Positions 1-9,990 are shown, counted from the stretch's first letter. The stretch: 64,000 nucleotides of DNA from Hydrangea macrophylla (GCA_033977485.1 CM066998.1:27343501-27407500), one strand, 5' to 3'. Program-made: numbers and translations. The notes: generated by a model from the sequence alone, not told the origin.

Positions 1-1041
1 ATGCACTGTTGAAGACGTCCAGTGTACCGTTGAAGACGTCCGGCTAGTGCTCTAATGTATTCTCAGCTGTGTAGACGACCAGTGAGGATATACACAGCGT
101 AGAAGACGTCCGTTGTGCCGCTTCCATCGTTTACAGATAGGTGGTACCGTGTAGACGACCGGTAACCCTATCAAGGGATTGTGGGACCTGCTGCCTAGTC
201 AGGTGATTCCGATTGGCAGTATTGTATCGACGAATGGATATCAGATTGGAATGATGGGATTGACGTATGGATACAGAGATGGATAGAGATATGAATATGA
301 GTACGGATATGATGAGATAAAGGTTCAGTCGTGGATTCAGCGTCCCGACGTAAAGGTATATGCATGGGTTAGATGCATGGGTCACATGCATGGATTTGGT
401 GAATACGTGATGAGATATGTTATACCATGATGTTTATCCTTGTCATTACTTAATATGATTTCTGTTATTATTGAATTCATGCATAGTTTAATGAGACCTC
501 TGCTATGTCCGTGAGTGACGTCATTGATAAGAGATTAACCGCATTTTAAGATGCTGAATAATAGCGGTGAGGAGTGTTGTTTAATGTACTCACTCAGCTT
601 TGTATTCGAAGCTGATGGCGTTTATGCCCTGGACATTCCAATGTCTAGAGCTTGGCAGGTAGTGAGGACGGAAGGCCGATGTTTCGCCGGACGTGGAGCT
701 AAAGGCTTAAAGACGAAGACGTGCCGCTTTGTAATAATTAGTTGGTGTATCTTTTGTACTACTGATGTTGTTGGTATAGGCTTCAGACTCTAAGCCAGCT
801 GTTGTAGTAGTTTTAGTAGACTTTTATAATTGGTACTTGGGCATCTGTTGCTTCCAAACCTTTTATAGTTCCCGCTGTAGCCTCTGATTATGTTAATAAG
901 TTATGTTCTATGAATAGCATCCTCCCTATCGTGGTGTTTGTTGGTTTGATTAGATGACAATGCGGTTATTCACCCGTCATTCCCTATGGACCCATAAAGG
1001 AAATTTATTTTTCCCTATTTATGCTGCTCCGGGGCGTGACA
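1..1041 (+). mobile_element. 3' portion of a gypsy-type LTR (left end outside window)
   Basis: No coding region is convincing here. The segment ends in CCGGGGCGTGACA at 1029-1041; a GGGGCGTGACA end is common at the 3' end of plant Ty3/gypsy (chromovirus-type) LTRs. Immediately downstream the sequence turns into copia gag-protease code, and no TGGTATCAGAGC primer site follows. It is therefore either a 3' LTR or a solo LTR inserted in the copia element, not a 5' LTR. The left boundary and TSD are outside the window, so the lineage is inferred from the end motif only. The first 170 bases carry repeated GAAGACGTCC-like motifs, listed separately. Confidence 0.45.
11..160. repeat. Five dispersed GAAGACGTCC / GTAGACGACC motifs
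   Basis: Copies at 11-20, 32-41 and 102-111 read GAAGACGTCC; copies at 71-80 and 151-160 read GTAGACGACC. Spacing is irregular (21, 39, 31 and 49 bases between successive starts). The GACGTC core is a palindrome and resembles the ACGT core bound by plant bZIP factors (established knowledge). A promoter role inside the LTR is inference. Confidence 0.5.
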
Positions 1042-1068
1042 TGGTTAGGCCAACGTCACCGAAGAGCT

Positions 1069-1378
1069 GCTTGTGGCTATGATTACCGAGATAAACCATC
1101 TAGAAGGCAATGAAGGGTGGTGGATTGATTCGGGTACCTCTAGGCACGTGAGCTTTGATAGAGATTGATTCAAATCCTATAGTTCCATGGGGAATGAAAA
1201 AAAATTATTGCTTGGTGATTCCCACACTACTCAAGTGTTGGGTTCGGGAGAAGCCCAAATTATGTTCACTTTTGGACGTATGATAACTCTCAAGGATGTG
1301 TTGCATGCTCCCAAGATAAGGAAAAATTTGGTTTCTGGTTTTCTTTTGAATAAAGCTGGTTTCAAGCAAAGTCTTTGA
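1069..1378 (+). pseudogene. copia protease fragment
   Basis: Translation gives a WWIDSGTSRHV-type stretch near 1120-1155. This is the copia aspartic protease active site (DSG followed by S/T-R/N-H) that matures Gag-Pol inside the virus-like particle. It continues to LKDVLHAPKIRKNLVS near 1290-1335, the conserved C-terminal part of the same domain. A stop follows the catalytic motif (around 1168) and another ends the frame at 1378. The upstream gag and zinc knuckle are absent because of the junction at 1041. It is non-functional as it stands. The identification relies on the DSG and LxDVLHAP motifs, which are specific enough for good confidence. Confidence 0.75.
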
Positions 1379-1499
1379 ATCCGATCAATATATACTTTCA
1401 AAAATGGCGTGTTTGTTGAAAAAGGCTATGCTTGTGATGACATGTTTAAGCTTAACATTGAAATGAATAAAAAGTCTAATGTTTCTGTTTACATTGTTT

Positions 1500-2466
1500 C
1501 TTATGCTAATGTTTGGCATGCTCGTTTATGTCATGTAAATAGTAAGTATGTGAAAAATATGAGTAACATGAATTTAATTCCTAGATAAAAAAAAATGAAT
1601 TTGAAAAATGTGAGTTTTGTAATATGACAAAAATCATTAGAAAATCTTTTAAAAGTGTGGAGAGAAATTTCGAATTGCTAGAATTGGTTTATACTTATAT
1701 TTGTGAATTTGAAGGAATATTGACCCGTGGTGGTAATAGATATTTATAACTTTCATTGATGATTTTTCAAAAGTTTGTTATGTTTATCTTATGAAGGATA
1801 AAAGTGAAGCCATTGAAAAATTAATAATTTTCTTAAAGGAGGTTGAAAATCTTTGGCAAGAAAATTAAAAGGTTTAGGAGTGAAATAGGCAGAAAATATG
1901 ACTCACTTGGTCTTAGAGACTATATTCAATCTTTGGGCATTGTTTATGAAATTATACCACCTAGCTCTCCTTCATCTAACGGAGTAGCCGAGAGAAAAAA
2001 TAGAACTTTGATAAACTTAACGAGTGCAATGCTTGTTGGTTCTGGGGCTCCCAAGAACCTATTGGGTGATGCAGTCTTAACCGCTAATTATGTTTTAAAT
2101 AGAGTACCACATAAACATACTTTGTTCACACCATATGAATTGTGAAAGGATCATAAACCCAATATTGATTAATTTAGAATTTGGGGTTGCCTTGCTTATG
2201 TAAGGCTTACGGACTCACACCGTCCTAAACTTGGTAGTAGAGCTTCTAGATGTGCATTTTTAGGCTATGCATTGACTAGTAAGGCATATAGATTTTTGCA
2301 CTTAGATAATAATGTTATTATTGAGTCTCTTAATGTGATTTTTCATGAAGAAAAATTTCCTTTCAATTCTAGAAATAGTGGAGGTCAAAATATTGAAAAT
2401 AGATTGGATACCCTGTACCGTCCACATCTCACCCAAGATATGAGGATAATGATGAGGATCACTTAG
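1500..2466 (+). pseudogene. copia GAG-pre-integrase and integrase fragment
   Basis: VWHARLCHVNSKYV near 1510-1550 is the GAG-pre-integrase HHCC-type zinc-binding start. FIDDFSKVCYVYLMKDKSEA near 1750-1810 is the integrase core beta-strand region. IIPPSSPSSNGVAERKNRT near 1945-2010 contains the catalytic Glu of the DD35E triad (GVAERKNRT). The C-terminal part reaches SRCAFLGYA and VIFHEEKFPF near 2240-2370. Integrase would join element cDNA to host DNA. Frameshifts near 1840 (inside the DD35E spacing) and stops at about 2142 and 2170 break it. The frame is read in at least four segments, so this is a dead copy. Confidence 0.75.
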
Positions 2467-2509
2467 AAGAATTGAAAAAGATTTTGGTTCTGAATGTCAT
2501 GTGTATAAT

Positions 2510-3530
2510 ATGAATGGTGATCCTTCCTCTTTACAAGAAGCTTTAGTTTCACCTGATTCCGATTCTTGGAAAGAAGCCATTGACGATGAAATAAACTCTC
2601 TAAATTCTAATAAAACTTGGAAGTTAGTTGATCTCCCTCTAGGTTGTTAGACTAAAGGGTGTACATGGGTTTTAAGGAGAAAATTAAAAGCGGATGGAAC
2701 TATTGATAAATTCAAGGCTAGACTAGTAGCTAAAGGGTTAAAACAAAAAAGGAGATATTGATTTCTTTGACAGATTTTTTCCTGTTTCTAAATAAACTCT
2801 ATTAGATTGTTAATCGCAGTAGCTGCAGTTCATAATTTGCTTATTCAACAAATAGATGTCAAAACTGCTTTTCTGAATGGTGATTAGAAGAAGAGATTTA
2901 TATGAATCAATCGGAAGGTTTTGTGATGCTTGGTAGTGAAAAAATGGTTTGTAAACTTTTGAAGTCTGTATATGGCTTGAAATAGGCTCATAAACAGTGG
3001 CATGAAAACTTTGATAATTGTTTAATTTCAAACGGTTTCAAGACAAATGAGAGTGATAAACGTATATTATCGATCTTTGGATAATGATCATATGGTTATA
3101 TGCTTGTACGTGGATGATCGTTTATTTTTTGGTACTAGCTTATATGTTGTTGAATATACAAAAATGCTACTTAGAAAAATTTTTGATATGAAAGATCTTG
3201 GAGAAGCAAATATAATTCTTGGAATGTGAATTACTAGAACTTCTAATGGTATCTTCCTTGATCAATCTCACTGTGTAGAAAAGATTTTGAAAAAATATAT
3301 ATTTTTTGATGGAAAGACCATGAATACTCCATTGGATGCTAGTGTGCATTTATTTCATACTGAAAATGAAAGTGTTGTTTGTGATCATAAGGAATATGCT
3401 AGCATCATTGGAAGTTTGAGATACGCCACTGACTATACTAGGCCTAATATTGCCAATGCAGTTGGAGTATTAGCAAGGTTTACAAGTAAACCTAATATTG
3501 ACCATTGGAATGCCATTACTCTGTAATGAG
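2510..3530 (+). pseudogene. copia reverse transcriptase fragment
   Basis: The translated segments carry SWKEAIDDEINSLNSNKTW (about 2565-2625), [13 protein letters not shown] (about 2712-2750), [12 protein letters not shown] (about 2848-2882), a KSVYGLK-type motif (about 2963-2985) and CLYVDD (3100-3117), which is the catalytic YVDD box. DMKDLGEANIILGM follows at 3187-3228. All are standard copia RT blocks. In-frame stops fall at about 2648, 2885, 2983 and 3227, and there are frameshifts near 2750 and 3050. The gene is unable to produce an enzyme. The frame continues into the RNase H fragment downstream. Confidence 0.8.
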
Positions 3531-4023
3531 GTACTTGAAAGGAACCATTAATTATGGTATATTGTATCAAAGGTTTCCCGCTGTACTTGAGGGGCACAGT
3601 GATGCTGATTGGAACACCTTAGTAGGTGATTCGTTGTCTACCACTGGTTATGTATTTACATTGGGAGGTGGGGCTATTTGCTGGAAATCGAAAAAACAAC
3701 AAATAATAGCCAAATCCACAATGGAGGCTGAGCTTATTGCTCTTGCCCCATCTAATGAAGAAGCGGATTCGCTACGTGATTTGTTATCTGAAATTCCAAT
3801 GTGGGAAAAACCAATACCACTCGTATTAATTCATTGTTTTAGCAATGCAGCAATAGGTAGAGAGCAAAATAAATATTACAATGGAAAATCCAGAGCTATA
3901 AGGAGAAAACACAGTACTGTGCGGTCTTATACTAGTAATGGGACGATTGGTGTGAATTATGTCAGAACTAGTGATAATCTGGCAGATCCATTAACAAAAG
4001 CTCTAGCTAGAGAAAAGATTTGA
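3505..4023 (+). pseudogene. copia RNase H fragment, 172-codon open stretch
   Basis: This is the best preserved part of the element. It includes HSDADWNTLVGDSLSTTGYV (catalytic D region), LGGGAICWKSKKQQIIAKSTMEAELIAL (catalytic E) and RTSDNLADPLTKALAREKI near the end, which is the conserved copia RNase H C-terminus. The enzyme would degrade the RNA strand of the RNA-DNA hybrid. The usual AxxEAKEAxWLK region is degraded (APSNEEADSLRDLL), and DNSAAI is altered to FSNAAI, so a catalytic Asp appears lost. The preceding frame (3287-3526) holds the linker GSLRYATDYTRPNIANAVGVLARF. An RT/RNase H identity is firm; activity is not expected. Confidence 0.8.
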
Positions 4024-4330
4024 ATAGCATTGAGGGGGATGGGCCTAAAGTCTAAAGAATGATAATTCACCTATGAGGATACCTTACCTAGAGAACAGAG
4101 ATCCTATGAACTAGGTTCAAAGAGAAGAACGAATCATAGAGTGATTTGATAAATATGCACAAAATTGAGTTCTCACTCATTGTCAATCCCTATGGTGAGT
4201 GTGCATGAAACTCATGACGTGTATGAGTTTGAGTTGTTAATTTACAACTCTTAATGAGTTCTATAGCCATTAATGGTGGGATGTTAGAGTCATGAGGACA
4301 TCTTTGATAGACTCACCTATTTGATTTTGT

Positions 4331-4509
4331 TCATTTTTTGCTCTTCAATAGGGCCTCGAAAAATACTGAGTAAGGCCCAAAATAAAAGTTTAATCTGTAA
4401 TATGTTAAACCAATTGTAATAGAGTTAAAGCAAATATTGAAAAAAAGATTAAAACAAAAAAATATGTATGTGCCCCATTGTAAATTCAACCCACCTTAAA
4501 TATTTAAAT
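4331..4509. other. Non-coding stretch, possible hAT-like remnant
   Basis: No gene is visible. A GGGCCTCGAAAAATACTGAGTAAGGCCC-type segment (4351-4378) and, further on, AAAGGCCCTGTC...AGGACCGGCCTG (5038-5091) resemble the two ends of a common plant hAT-type miniature element. I could not find matching TIRs or an 8-bp TSD, so this is only a suggestion. Confidence 0.2.
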
Positions 4510-4694
4510 GAGTAATACTTGGGGCACAACTAAAGTCACAACCTTGTGCTCACAACCTCTATTTTATGTCTATCTCTCTCCTAGTGGGCACTGTGGGATC
4601 ACTGGCACTGTGGGACCCATCAAGAGAGAGATAGACACAAAATAGAGATTGTGAGCAAAAGGTTGTGGCTTTGGTTGTGCCCCAAATATTACCC
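4510..4694. mobile_element. 185-bp MULE-type MITE, copy 1
   Basis: Nearly the whole element is an inverted repeat. The left end GAGTAATACTTGGGGCACAA pairs with the right end, which read in reverse complement is GGGTAATATTTGGGGCACAA. The arms continue through a TCTATCTCTCTC / GAGAGAGATAGA block to a short centre near 4590-4615. Perfect 9-bp target duplications TATTTAAAT flank it (4501-4509 and 4695-4703). A 9-bp TSD with G-starting TIRs is typical of Mutator-like elements (established). There is no coding capacity, so it is non-autonomous. The second copy is at 8052-8236. Confidence 0.9.
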
Positions 4695-4703
4695 TATTTA
4701 AAT

Positions 4704-5252
4704 CAATACTTCTCTTTGCACTTTTCTGTTCAGCTCAACCTAAATTATTTTACGTTAATTTATAAATTATTATCAGGGATAAAGCTATTTTTATCATTAA
4801 AAAGTAATAATATGAACACATGTAGAACTACAAAGGGCTAAAGGGGCTAGCGGGAGGAGAAGAAAATCAGAACCAATACATGCAACAAGGATTACAATCA
4901 CTAAACCTCCGAATTATCAAAAATGACAAAAAAAAAAAAAACTCACAAATCAACACTATAAGTTTATAACATGTTTGAAATAGAAATTATACTCGCAAAA
5001 ATGTATAAATGTCGCTACCCCAAAACCTTGTTGTTTAAAGGCCCTGTCTTTCAATGTTCGCCTAAGACCCCCAATTTGTCAGGACCGGCCTGACAGACTT
5101 GACAGGCCTACGACAAGGGTGACTGGGTTATTGTATCCAACGGCGTGTCATTTTCCTACTGAACCCGTAGAGGACATCCTCGTCTGAAGAGAGCGATTCC
5201 GCGTCTGATCTTGGTCACCTTCTCAGCGATTCTTTGTGGAGGAATTTAAAGA
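4704..5252. other. Non-coding spacer
   Basis: AT-rich sequence with an A12-13 run near 4929-4941. The part from 5040 to 5095 resembles the end of a hAT-type repeat (see 4331-4509). No open frame, RNA gene or clean repeat end could be supported. Confidence 0.3.
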
Positions 5253-5261
5253 TTTTTTTTA

Positions 5262-5454
5262 GGGTAAATATCACCTAGACCCCCTGAGGTTTGCTCCGAT
5301 CACACACGCCACCCCTCACATTTCGCATATCACACCTACCACCCTTGTCATTTAACAGAATTAAACGGAGCTAACAGAAAATGCCAAATGACCAACATAA
5401 CCTTACTGTTCATCTTCTTCTTCCTCATTTACTCTGTTTCAATGATACATATAC

Positions 5455-5485
<31 letters not shown>

Positions 5486-6559
5486 AATGTATACTTCAGG
5501 AATTCATCACCTCTCTCTATATTTTCAGGTTCTCTCTCTATATTCAACAATCAGCTACATAAACCCTCCACCATCAACAATGCAAACCCACCATTACCTT
5601 GACAGTCCACCACCACGAATGCAAGCCCACCACAATGGGTGCTCAAATTAGCAACAAATTGTATATTTTTCCTCTCTCTACTTCCTAATTTTTGCTCTAT
5701 TAAACCAAAAATAGACCCTAAACACCTACAAATCAATTTCTGCTCTAATTAAACCAAAGACAGACCCACTCCCAACCCAATTCGAAGATGGATTTTCTAA
5801 TTGAACAAAAAATCCAATTGGAGATGAGACCCAATTCTCTATGCAGTTTTCTCTCTTTAGAATCTACCCCGTCAAGCCCAAATTGAACAATAAAGTTACA
5901 ATCCCTATGCAATTGACCAAATCTCGTGGCTATGCTCAAGATGGGATGCTCTGTATATGTTCAGATATGAGAAATTGGGGTTTGATGGGGTTTGAACCTG
6001 TATTACAGAAACAAAAATTTGAATTGATTCCAGTATTATAGAAACTGATGGGGTTTGGTCATGAATTTGATTAAGAATGAAAGAATAGAGACCAATTTGC
6101 CACCAATTTGCCACAAAGAAACTCACTTTAGTGGATTGCTCCCAACTTCAGTATTGGGTATTGATTATTTAGGTTAAACGAATGGTATTCCATCCTGGAT
6201 TTTTTTTGTCAAATGATGCTAGTCCAGATTCAAATTGTTGACTCCGATTCACATATTTGAGCTTTGATTTGGTCCCTTTTGTGGGTGTTGGTGATGTTGG
6301 GTATGCAATGGTGTTGATTGGGAAAGAGAGAGAAGAAAGGTGAGGAAAGAAGAAGGATGAAGAGGGGCAATTTTGGCATTTAATCAAATAAGTTAATGAC
6401 ATCAGCACAACTCTGTTAGACTCACTAACGTCACTTTAACAGAGGGGATGTGTGTGATACATACAATGTATGTGAAGGGTGGTAGGTGTGATATGTGAAA
6501 CGTGAGGGGTGGCGTATGTGATCGGGGCAAACCTCAGGGGGTCTAGGTGATATTTACCC
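5262..6559. mobile_element. 1.3-kb non-autonomous MULE-like element
   Basis: Terminal inverted repeats of about 85 bp begin GGGTAAATATCACCTAGACC at 5262 and, in reverse complement, at 6559. By eye only four mismatches separate the two TIRs over 85 bases. The flanks are a perfect 9-bp duplication TTTTTTTTA (5253-5261 and 6560-6568). Long TIRs plus a 9-bp TSD point to the Mutator superfamily. The interior (about 5350-6470) has a TATATG/TG microsatellite at 5455-5484 and several short open stretches, but no transposase motif. The interior could be captured host sequence; I cannot identify a source. Confidence 0.85.
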
Positions 6560-6568
6560 TTTTTTTTA

Positions 6569-7510
6569 TTGCATTCTGTAACATTCTGTGTTTTTTTTTT
6601 TTTGGACAACGATTCTAGAGAGAGTTTAACTTGTTAAAAACAAACTGAAATAGAGTTCCTCAAGAAACTTGAATCTACCTAGAAAGAGTTTTCATTTTGG
6701 CTTAAAATCCTAGGCATTCTGGGCCCAGATTGTCAAAACTTGAAAGTTGTGGCCCTTTTAAGTCTTCGTCTGTAGCCGAAAACTATCCATCATTTGGATT
6801 TTTGAGCCAAAGAGTTATGGCCAATATACTAGGACAATGTTAATACTTGGGACTGCTGATGTTCCATTCCGGCTTTTACACTGGAGGTTTTATATGTCTG
6901 GAAATGCTCAAAACTACAAAGTTGTATGCCTGGGTGCCTTCTTTCCAGAACAATAAAATTTGAATGAATTGGATCCTTAAAGTGAAGAGATATGCCCAAA
7001 ATACTACAACTACTCCAGGCTGCCAGACACTATTTTGAAGCTGATTTGTAGCCACCGTTTGTATGCGAGTTAATAGCTTTAGAAGACAAAAAAGGCCAAG
7101 TGAGTTTTCTAGAGAGAGAGGCTCTGCCTTCTCTCTAGAATTTCTCTCCATCGCCGGCCCCTGTTTCTCCACCAAAACCTCCGTCCCTCTCATTCTCAAC
7201 AACCAGCACCAGCCCCCCTCCCACCCCTTCCACCTTTTCTTGACACAGATTTATTTCAGATCTGAGATCCGTATCTAAAATTTGTTTCAGATATTGTGAA
7301 GGTTTTCTTGGGTTTTTTTCCCCCATTTTTCTGTGCTTAGCCTCCGTGTTTGTTCCTTTTTCTCGCCGCGTGTCTCCCCTTATTCTACTTGGGTTCAAAA
7401 AGTTAGACGTTGACCAGGTTGGTGGCTTTTGGCCTTTCTTCCAATAGGACAAAAAAAAAAAAAAAAAAGGAAAGAAAGAAACCACAAGCTATTAAAAAAA
7501 CAGAAGAAGA
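6569..7510. other. Non-coding stretch with a CT/GA-rich leader-like segment
   Basis: No protein motif was recognised. Around 7095-7150 the sequence GAGAGAGAGGCTC...CTTCTCTCTAGAATTTCTC resembles the pyrimidine-rich 5' leader of plant genes or LINEs, and the following bases are CT-rich. The sequence from 6770 to 7060 has phrases (GAGTTATGGCC, GAGATATGCCC) often seen in plant LTR or UTR repeats. It may be a decayed LTR or leader; no boundaries can be set. Confidence 0.25.
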
Positions 7511-7863
7511 GATAATTACACTTTACCCCCTTGGCTTGGCTCGCTGTCATTTTATCTTTCTTAAGTTTAAAAGTGACCACTTAATACCTTATGTACTTTC
7601 AGGTAAAGTGTTACCGCTAAAATTAGTGACCACTTAGCGGTAACACTTTACCCTCTGTAGTTTGGTCTGATGACACTTTACATCCTATGTTTGGTCTGAT
7701 GACACTTTAACCCCTTGTACTTTTGGGGTAAAGTGTCAACTTAACACTTTTTGTAACAGTGACACTTTACCCGAAAGCACATGGGAGTTAAGTGGTCACT
7801 TTTAAATTACAGAGATAGCGTAACATCGAGCCAAACCACATGGGATAAAGTGTAATTAACCCA
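7511..7863. mobile_element. Foldback element with TAATTACACTTTA ends
   Basis: The left end GATAATTACACTTTACCCCC pairs with the right end, which in reverse complement begins GGGTTAATTACACTTTATCC. The inverted similarity extends over roughly 100 bases, including TTTAAAAGTGACCACTTAA on the left and its complement near 7785-7806. CACTTTAC units recur internally in both orientations. No coding region exists. A TSD was not found, so the superfamily is unassigned; MULE-type foldbacks often look like this. Confidence 0.7.
7602..7652. repeat. Perfect 18-bp inverted repeat nested in the foldback
   Basis: GGTAAAGTGTTACCGCTA at 7602-7619 is exactly complementary to TAGCGGTAACACTTTACC at 7635-7652, with a 15-base loop. 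It is a private hairpin inside the larger foldback element and may mark a secondary insertion or slipped duplication. Confidence 0.85.
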
Positions 7864-8042
7864 AAAAATGAATGATGTTAGTATGCTTGATCGAGAAATT
7901 GTTGTTTGGCCAATCTTGTGTGTTATATAGTAGATCATTAAGATGTGAACTGTGAAGCCCATGCAATGCACGGCTGTGTAATTTGAAAATATACTATTGT
8001 AGAAAAAATATTGATCAATCTTTCAAATAGGCAAGCATATAG
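7864..8042. other. Non-coding spacer
   Basis: No gene, hairpin or repeat end recognised between the foldback element and the second MULE-type MITE. Confidence 0.3.
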
Positions 8043-8051
8043 ATAGTTAAA

Positions 8052-8236
8052 GGATAATACTTGGGGCACAACTAAAGCCACAATCTTTTTTGTACAATCT
8101 CTATTTTGTGTCTATCTCTCTCCTAGTGGACATTGTGGGGTCACTGGCACTGTGGGACCCATCAAGAGAGAGATAGACACAAAATGAAGGTTGTGCAAAA
8201 AAGGTTGTAGCTTTGGTTGTGCCCCAAGTATTACTC
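8052..8236. mobile_element. 185-bp MULE-type MITE, copy 2
   Basis: Same family and exactly the same length as 4510-4694. The left end is GGATAATACTTGGGGCACAA and the right end in reverse complement is GAGTAATACTTGGGGCACAA. Perfect 9-bp target duplications ATAGTTAAA lie at 8043-8051 and 8237-8245. The centre CTAGTGGACATTGTGGGGTC matches the copy-1 centre with a few substitutions. It is non-coding, and movement would have needed a transposase in trans. Confidence 0.9.
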
Positions 8237-8259
8237 ATAGTTAAATACAAACACATGTC

Positions 8260-8503
8260 CCGAGCGGATTGTAGCTTAATTGGCATAGTCTCATTTTTTT
8301 AATGAGAAGGGAGAGGGTTCGAATCTCCTATGGGAATTCTAGTTGCTTGCCTCCCCCCCCCACAATTATTCTTTAGTCAGAATGAGTGACCTTTGTTGAA
8401 CTTTGCTGCGGAGTTTTGGGGTTGGGTTACGGCTGAGACTGGAGTGTGCGTTTGTAGGGGTGTGTGTGTCCAGTCCGAATCCAAATAGGAATTAAGAAAA
8501 AAA
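8260..8503 (+). mobile_element. tRNA-derived SINE with poly(A) tail
   Basis: A 244-bp insertion is flanked by perfect 17-bp duplications at 8243-8259 and 8504-8520 (AAATACAAACACATGTC), as expected for LINE-mediated target-primed integration. The 5' part carries pol III-type internal promoter boxes: a box A-like TAGCTTAATTGGC near 8272-8284 and a box B GGTTCGAATCT at about 8317-8327. The 3' end is an A-run at about 8495-8506. The 5' duplication overlaps the 3' TSD of the neighbouring MITE, so the SINE landed after the MITE. Confidence 0.88.
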
Positions 8504-8520
8504 AAATACAAACACATGTC

Positions 8521-9059
8521 ATAAGATACATGATTTTCAATATATATATATATATATTAAAATATAGTTGTGATATTGACATTAATTTTAATTATTTAAA
8601 AAAAGAGTTGGCATGATATTGTTTGTTGAATTTTATCTTATCCTTTAAAAAACTATAATTTTGAACTATATCCTATCACATTTTACGGTATTGTGTATCA
8701 TATTTTACAAATTTATATTGATTGTTAAACATAACCTTGATTCAGCAATATTTTAATGAATCTTTAAAATCTAATGAAGATATACTTAATCATATCTTGT
8801 TTATATCCTATCCAACAAATATAAAAAAGAAAATGAATAAAAAGATACTTTTCATTACAGCAATGCTACACGCTCTGAAAAGCACACTAAAATGTACAAC
8901 CTTGTGTAAAAAGAAATAATTTTGTGTTATCTCCTACTAGGTAATCTGTATAAACAATATAAACTGATACTAAAAAAACCAGTAAGCAATCTGTGTAACC
9001 AATATAAACATGTAACAAAGGAAACAGTAAATAAAAACAAAAAACTGAATTAAACTCAC
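8521..9059. other. AT-rich non-coding stretch
   Basis: Contains a (TA)n run at 8541-8557 and no gene. Near 8860-8900 the phrase AATGCTACACGCTCTGAAAAGCAC resembles one end of the hairpin MITE family seen at 9991-10110, so a fragment of that family may lie here. Confidence 0.3.
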
Positions 9060-9796
9060 TGTTACAGAATATAGAACAATTATTTGAGACAGAATCCGAG
9101 CCCAGCGAACTGTTTCCTTAAGACGAATTTGCTCCCTCTCGGTGCACAAGGTTGATGAACACTCCCAAGATAGAACGGATTTTTCAATTCTTCAGAAGCT
9201 GCACTTCAATCTCCAGAATACAGCGAACACAATACTGTATAATACTCGAACAACTATGATATGCAGTGCAATGAAAAGAGAGATTATTTTTCCGTGCTTA
9301 TGAAATGAAATCAGAGGAGTATATATAAACAATGTAGTGACTGTTAGAATCAACACGTCCAAACAGAGCATCGCATCTGTTGGAGTGGGAATCAACACAT
9401 CCAAAACAAAGCATTGCAACTGTTGGAGTGGTGACTGTACGAAAACAGCACAACCAAACAGAGCCTAATCACTGGAAGGACATGACTGTTAAAAAAAAAT
9501 CTGGAGGGAAATTCAAATAAATTTTCTCCAAAAAGAATAGTCAACAAGCCCAGGACCACGGACCGCGCCCAAGCCCAGCCCGCCCGTCCGGTCGGTCGGT
9601 CGGCGGCGGCGCGCGCGCGTGCGTGGGATAAATCCCACAAAGGCCTAGGTCCTCCCCCCTTAACAAAAGTGGGTACCCCAAAGGGGCATGCCCCTTAGTT
9701 GACTTCCCTCTTAAATATACCCTTAAGCTCTTTGATGTTTTTCCTATGTGGGACAACCAAGGTTTCCCACATTTTTCCTCCTTCACCAATGTTTCA
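9060..9796 (-). mobile_element. Probable solo LTR, minus orientation
   Basis: The + strand segment begins TGTTACAGAATATAG at 9060 and ends near CACCAATGTTTCA at 9796, which gives TG...CA ends. On the minus strand a TATA-like GTTTATATATACTCC (near 9316-9330) precedes a leader-like region ending TTCTGTAACA, the arrangement expected for U3-R-U5. No gag or pol is attached, and the minus-strand sequence beyond 9060 lacks a primer site, hence solo. A TSD could not be found. The U3 part contains the GC-rich tract at 9586-9625 and a duplicated 40-bp unit. Confidence 0.4.
9351..9430. repeat. Two tandem copies of a ~40-bp unit
   Basis: CAACACGTCCAAACAGAGCA... at 9351-9390 is repeated with a few substitutions at 9393-9430; both end CTGTTGGAGTG. 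It lies upstream of the minus-strand TATA-like box of the putative LTR, a typical place for duplicated enhancer-like units (inference). Confidence 0.6.
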
Positions 9797-9990
9797 CATG
9801 GGCCACTTTGGATGACAATTTCTCATTCATCCCTTATTGGATTTCAACATGTAAATATATGGCGTTCATCTCCTCACGGAGGAGAACGCATTCCAATGTG
9901 GTCCCGTCCCTAAAAACGTGTGGGACCCACCTTAAATTGGAGCCAAAGTTTACATAAAACTTGTTATTTGAAGTCCAATTTTCCAACATT

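Larger units (their letters stand above)
1042..4330 (+). mobile_element. Decayed Ty1/copia retrotransposon body
   Basis: Domains run in copia order on the + strand: protease, GAG-pre-integrase, integrase, reverse transcriptase, RNase H. All are interrupted by many stops and frameshifts. Gag is missing upstream because the gypsy LTR ends at 1041. The RNase H end is followed by a G-rich run at 4032-4043 (TGAGGGGGATGGG region) that may be the polypurine tract. No second LTR can be paired with anything in the window, so the 3' limit near 4330 is approximate. This is an old copy compared with the copia at 11-20 kb. Confidence 0.8.

Noticed and set aside
7063..7485. Overlapping + and - frames of 70-116 codons
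   Set aside because: CT/GA-rich, both strands equally open, with no domain or clear start; more likely a leader or UTR-like repeat.
9055..9800. 5-bp TSD for the putative solo LTR
   Set aside because: CTCAC left of 9060 has no match beside the presumed right end; boundary on the right is uncertain.
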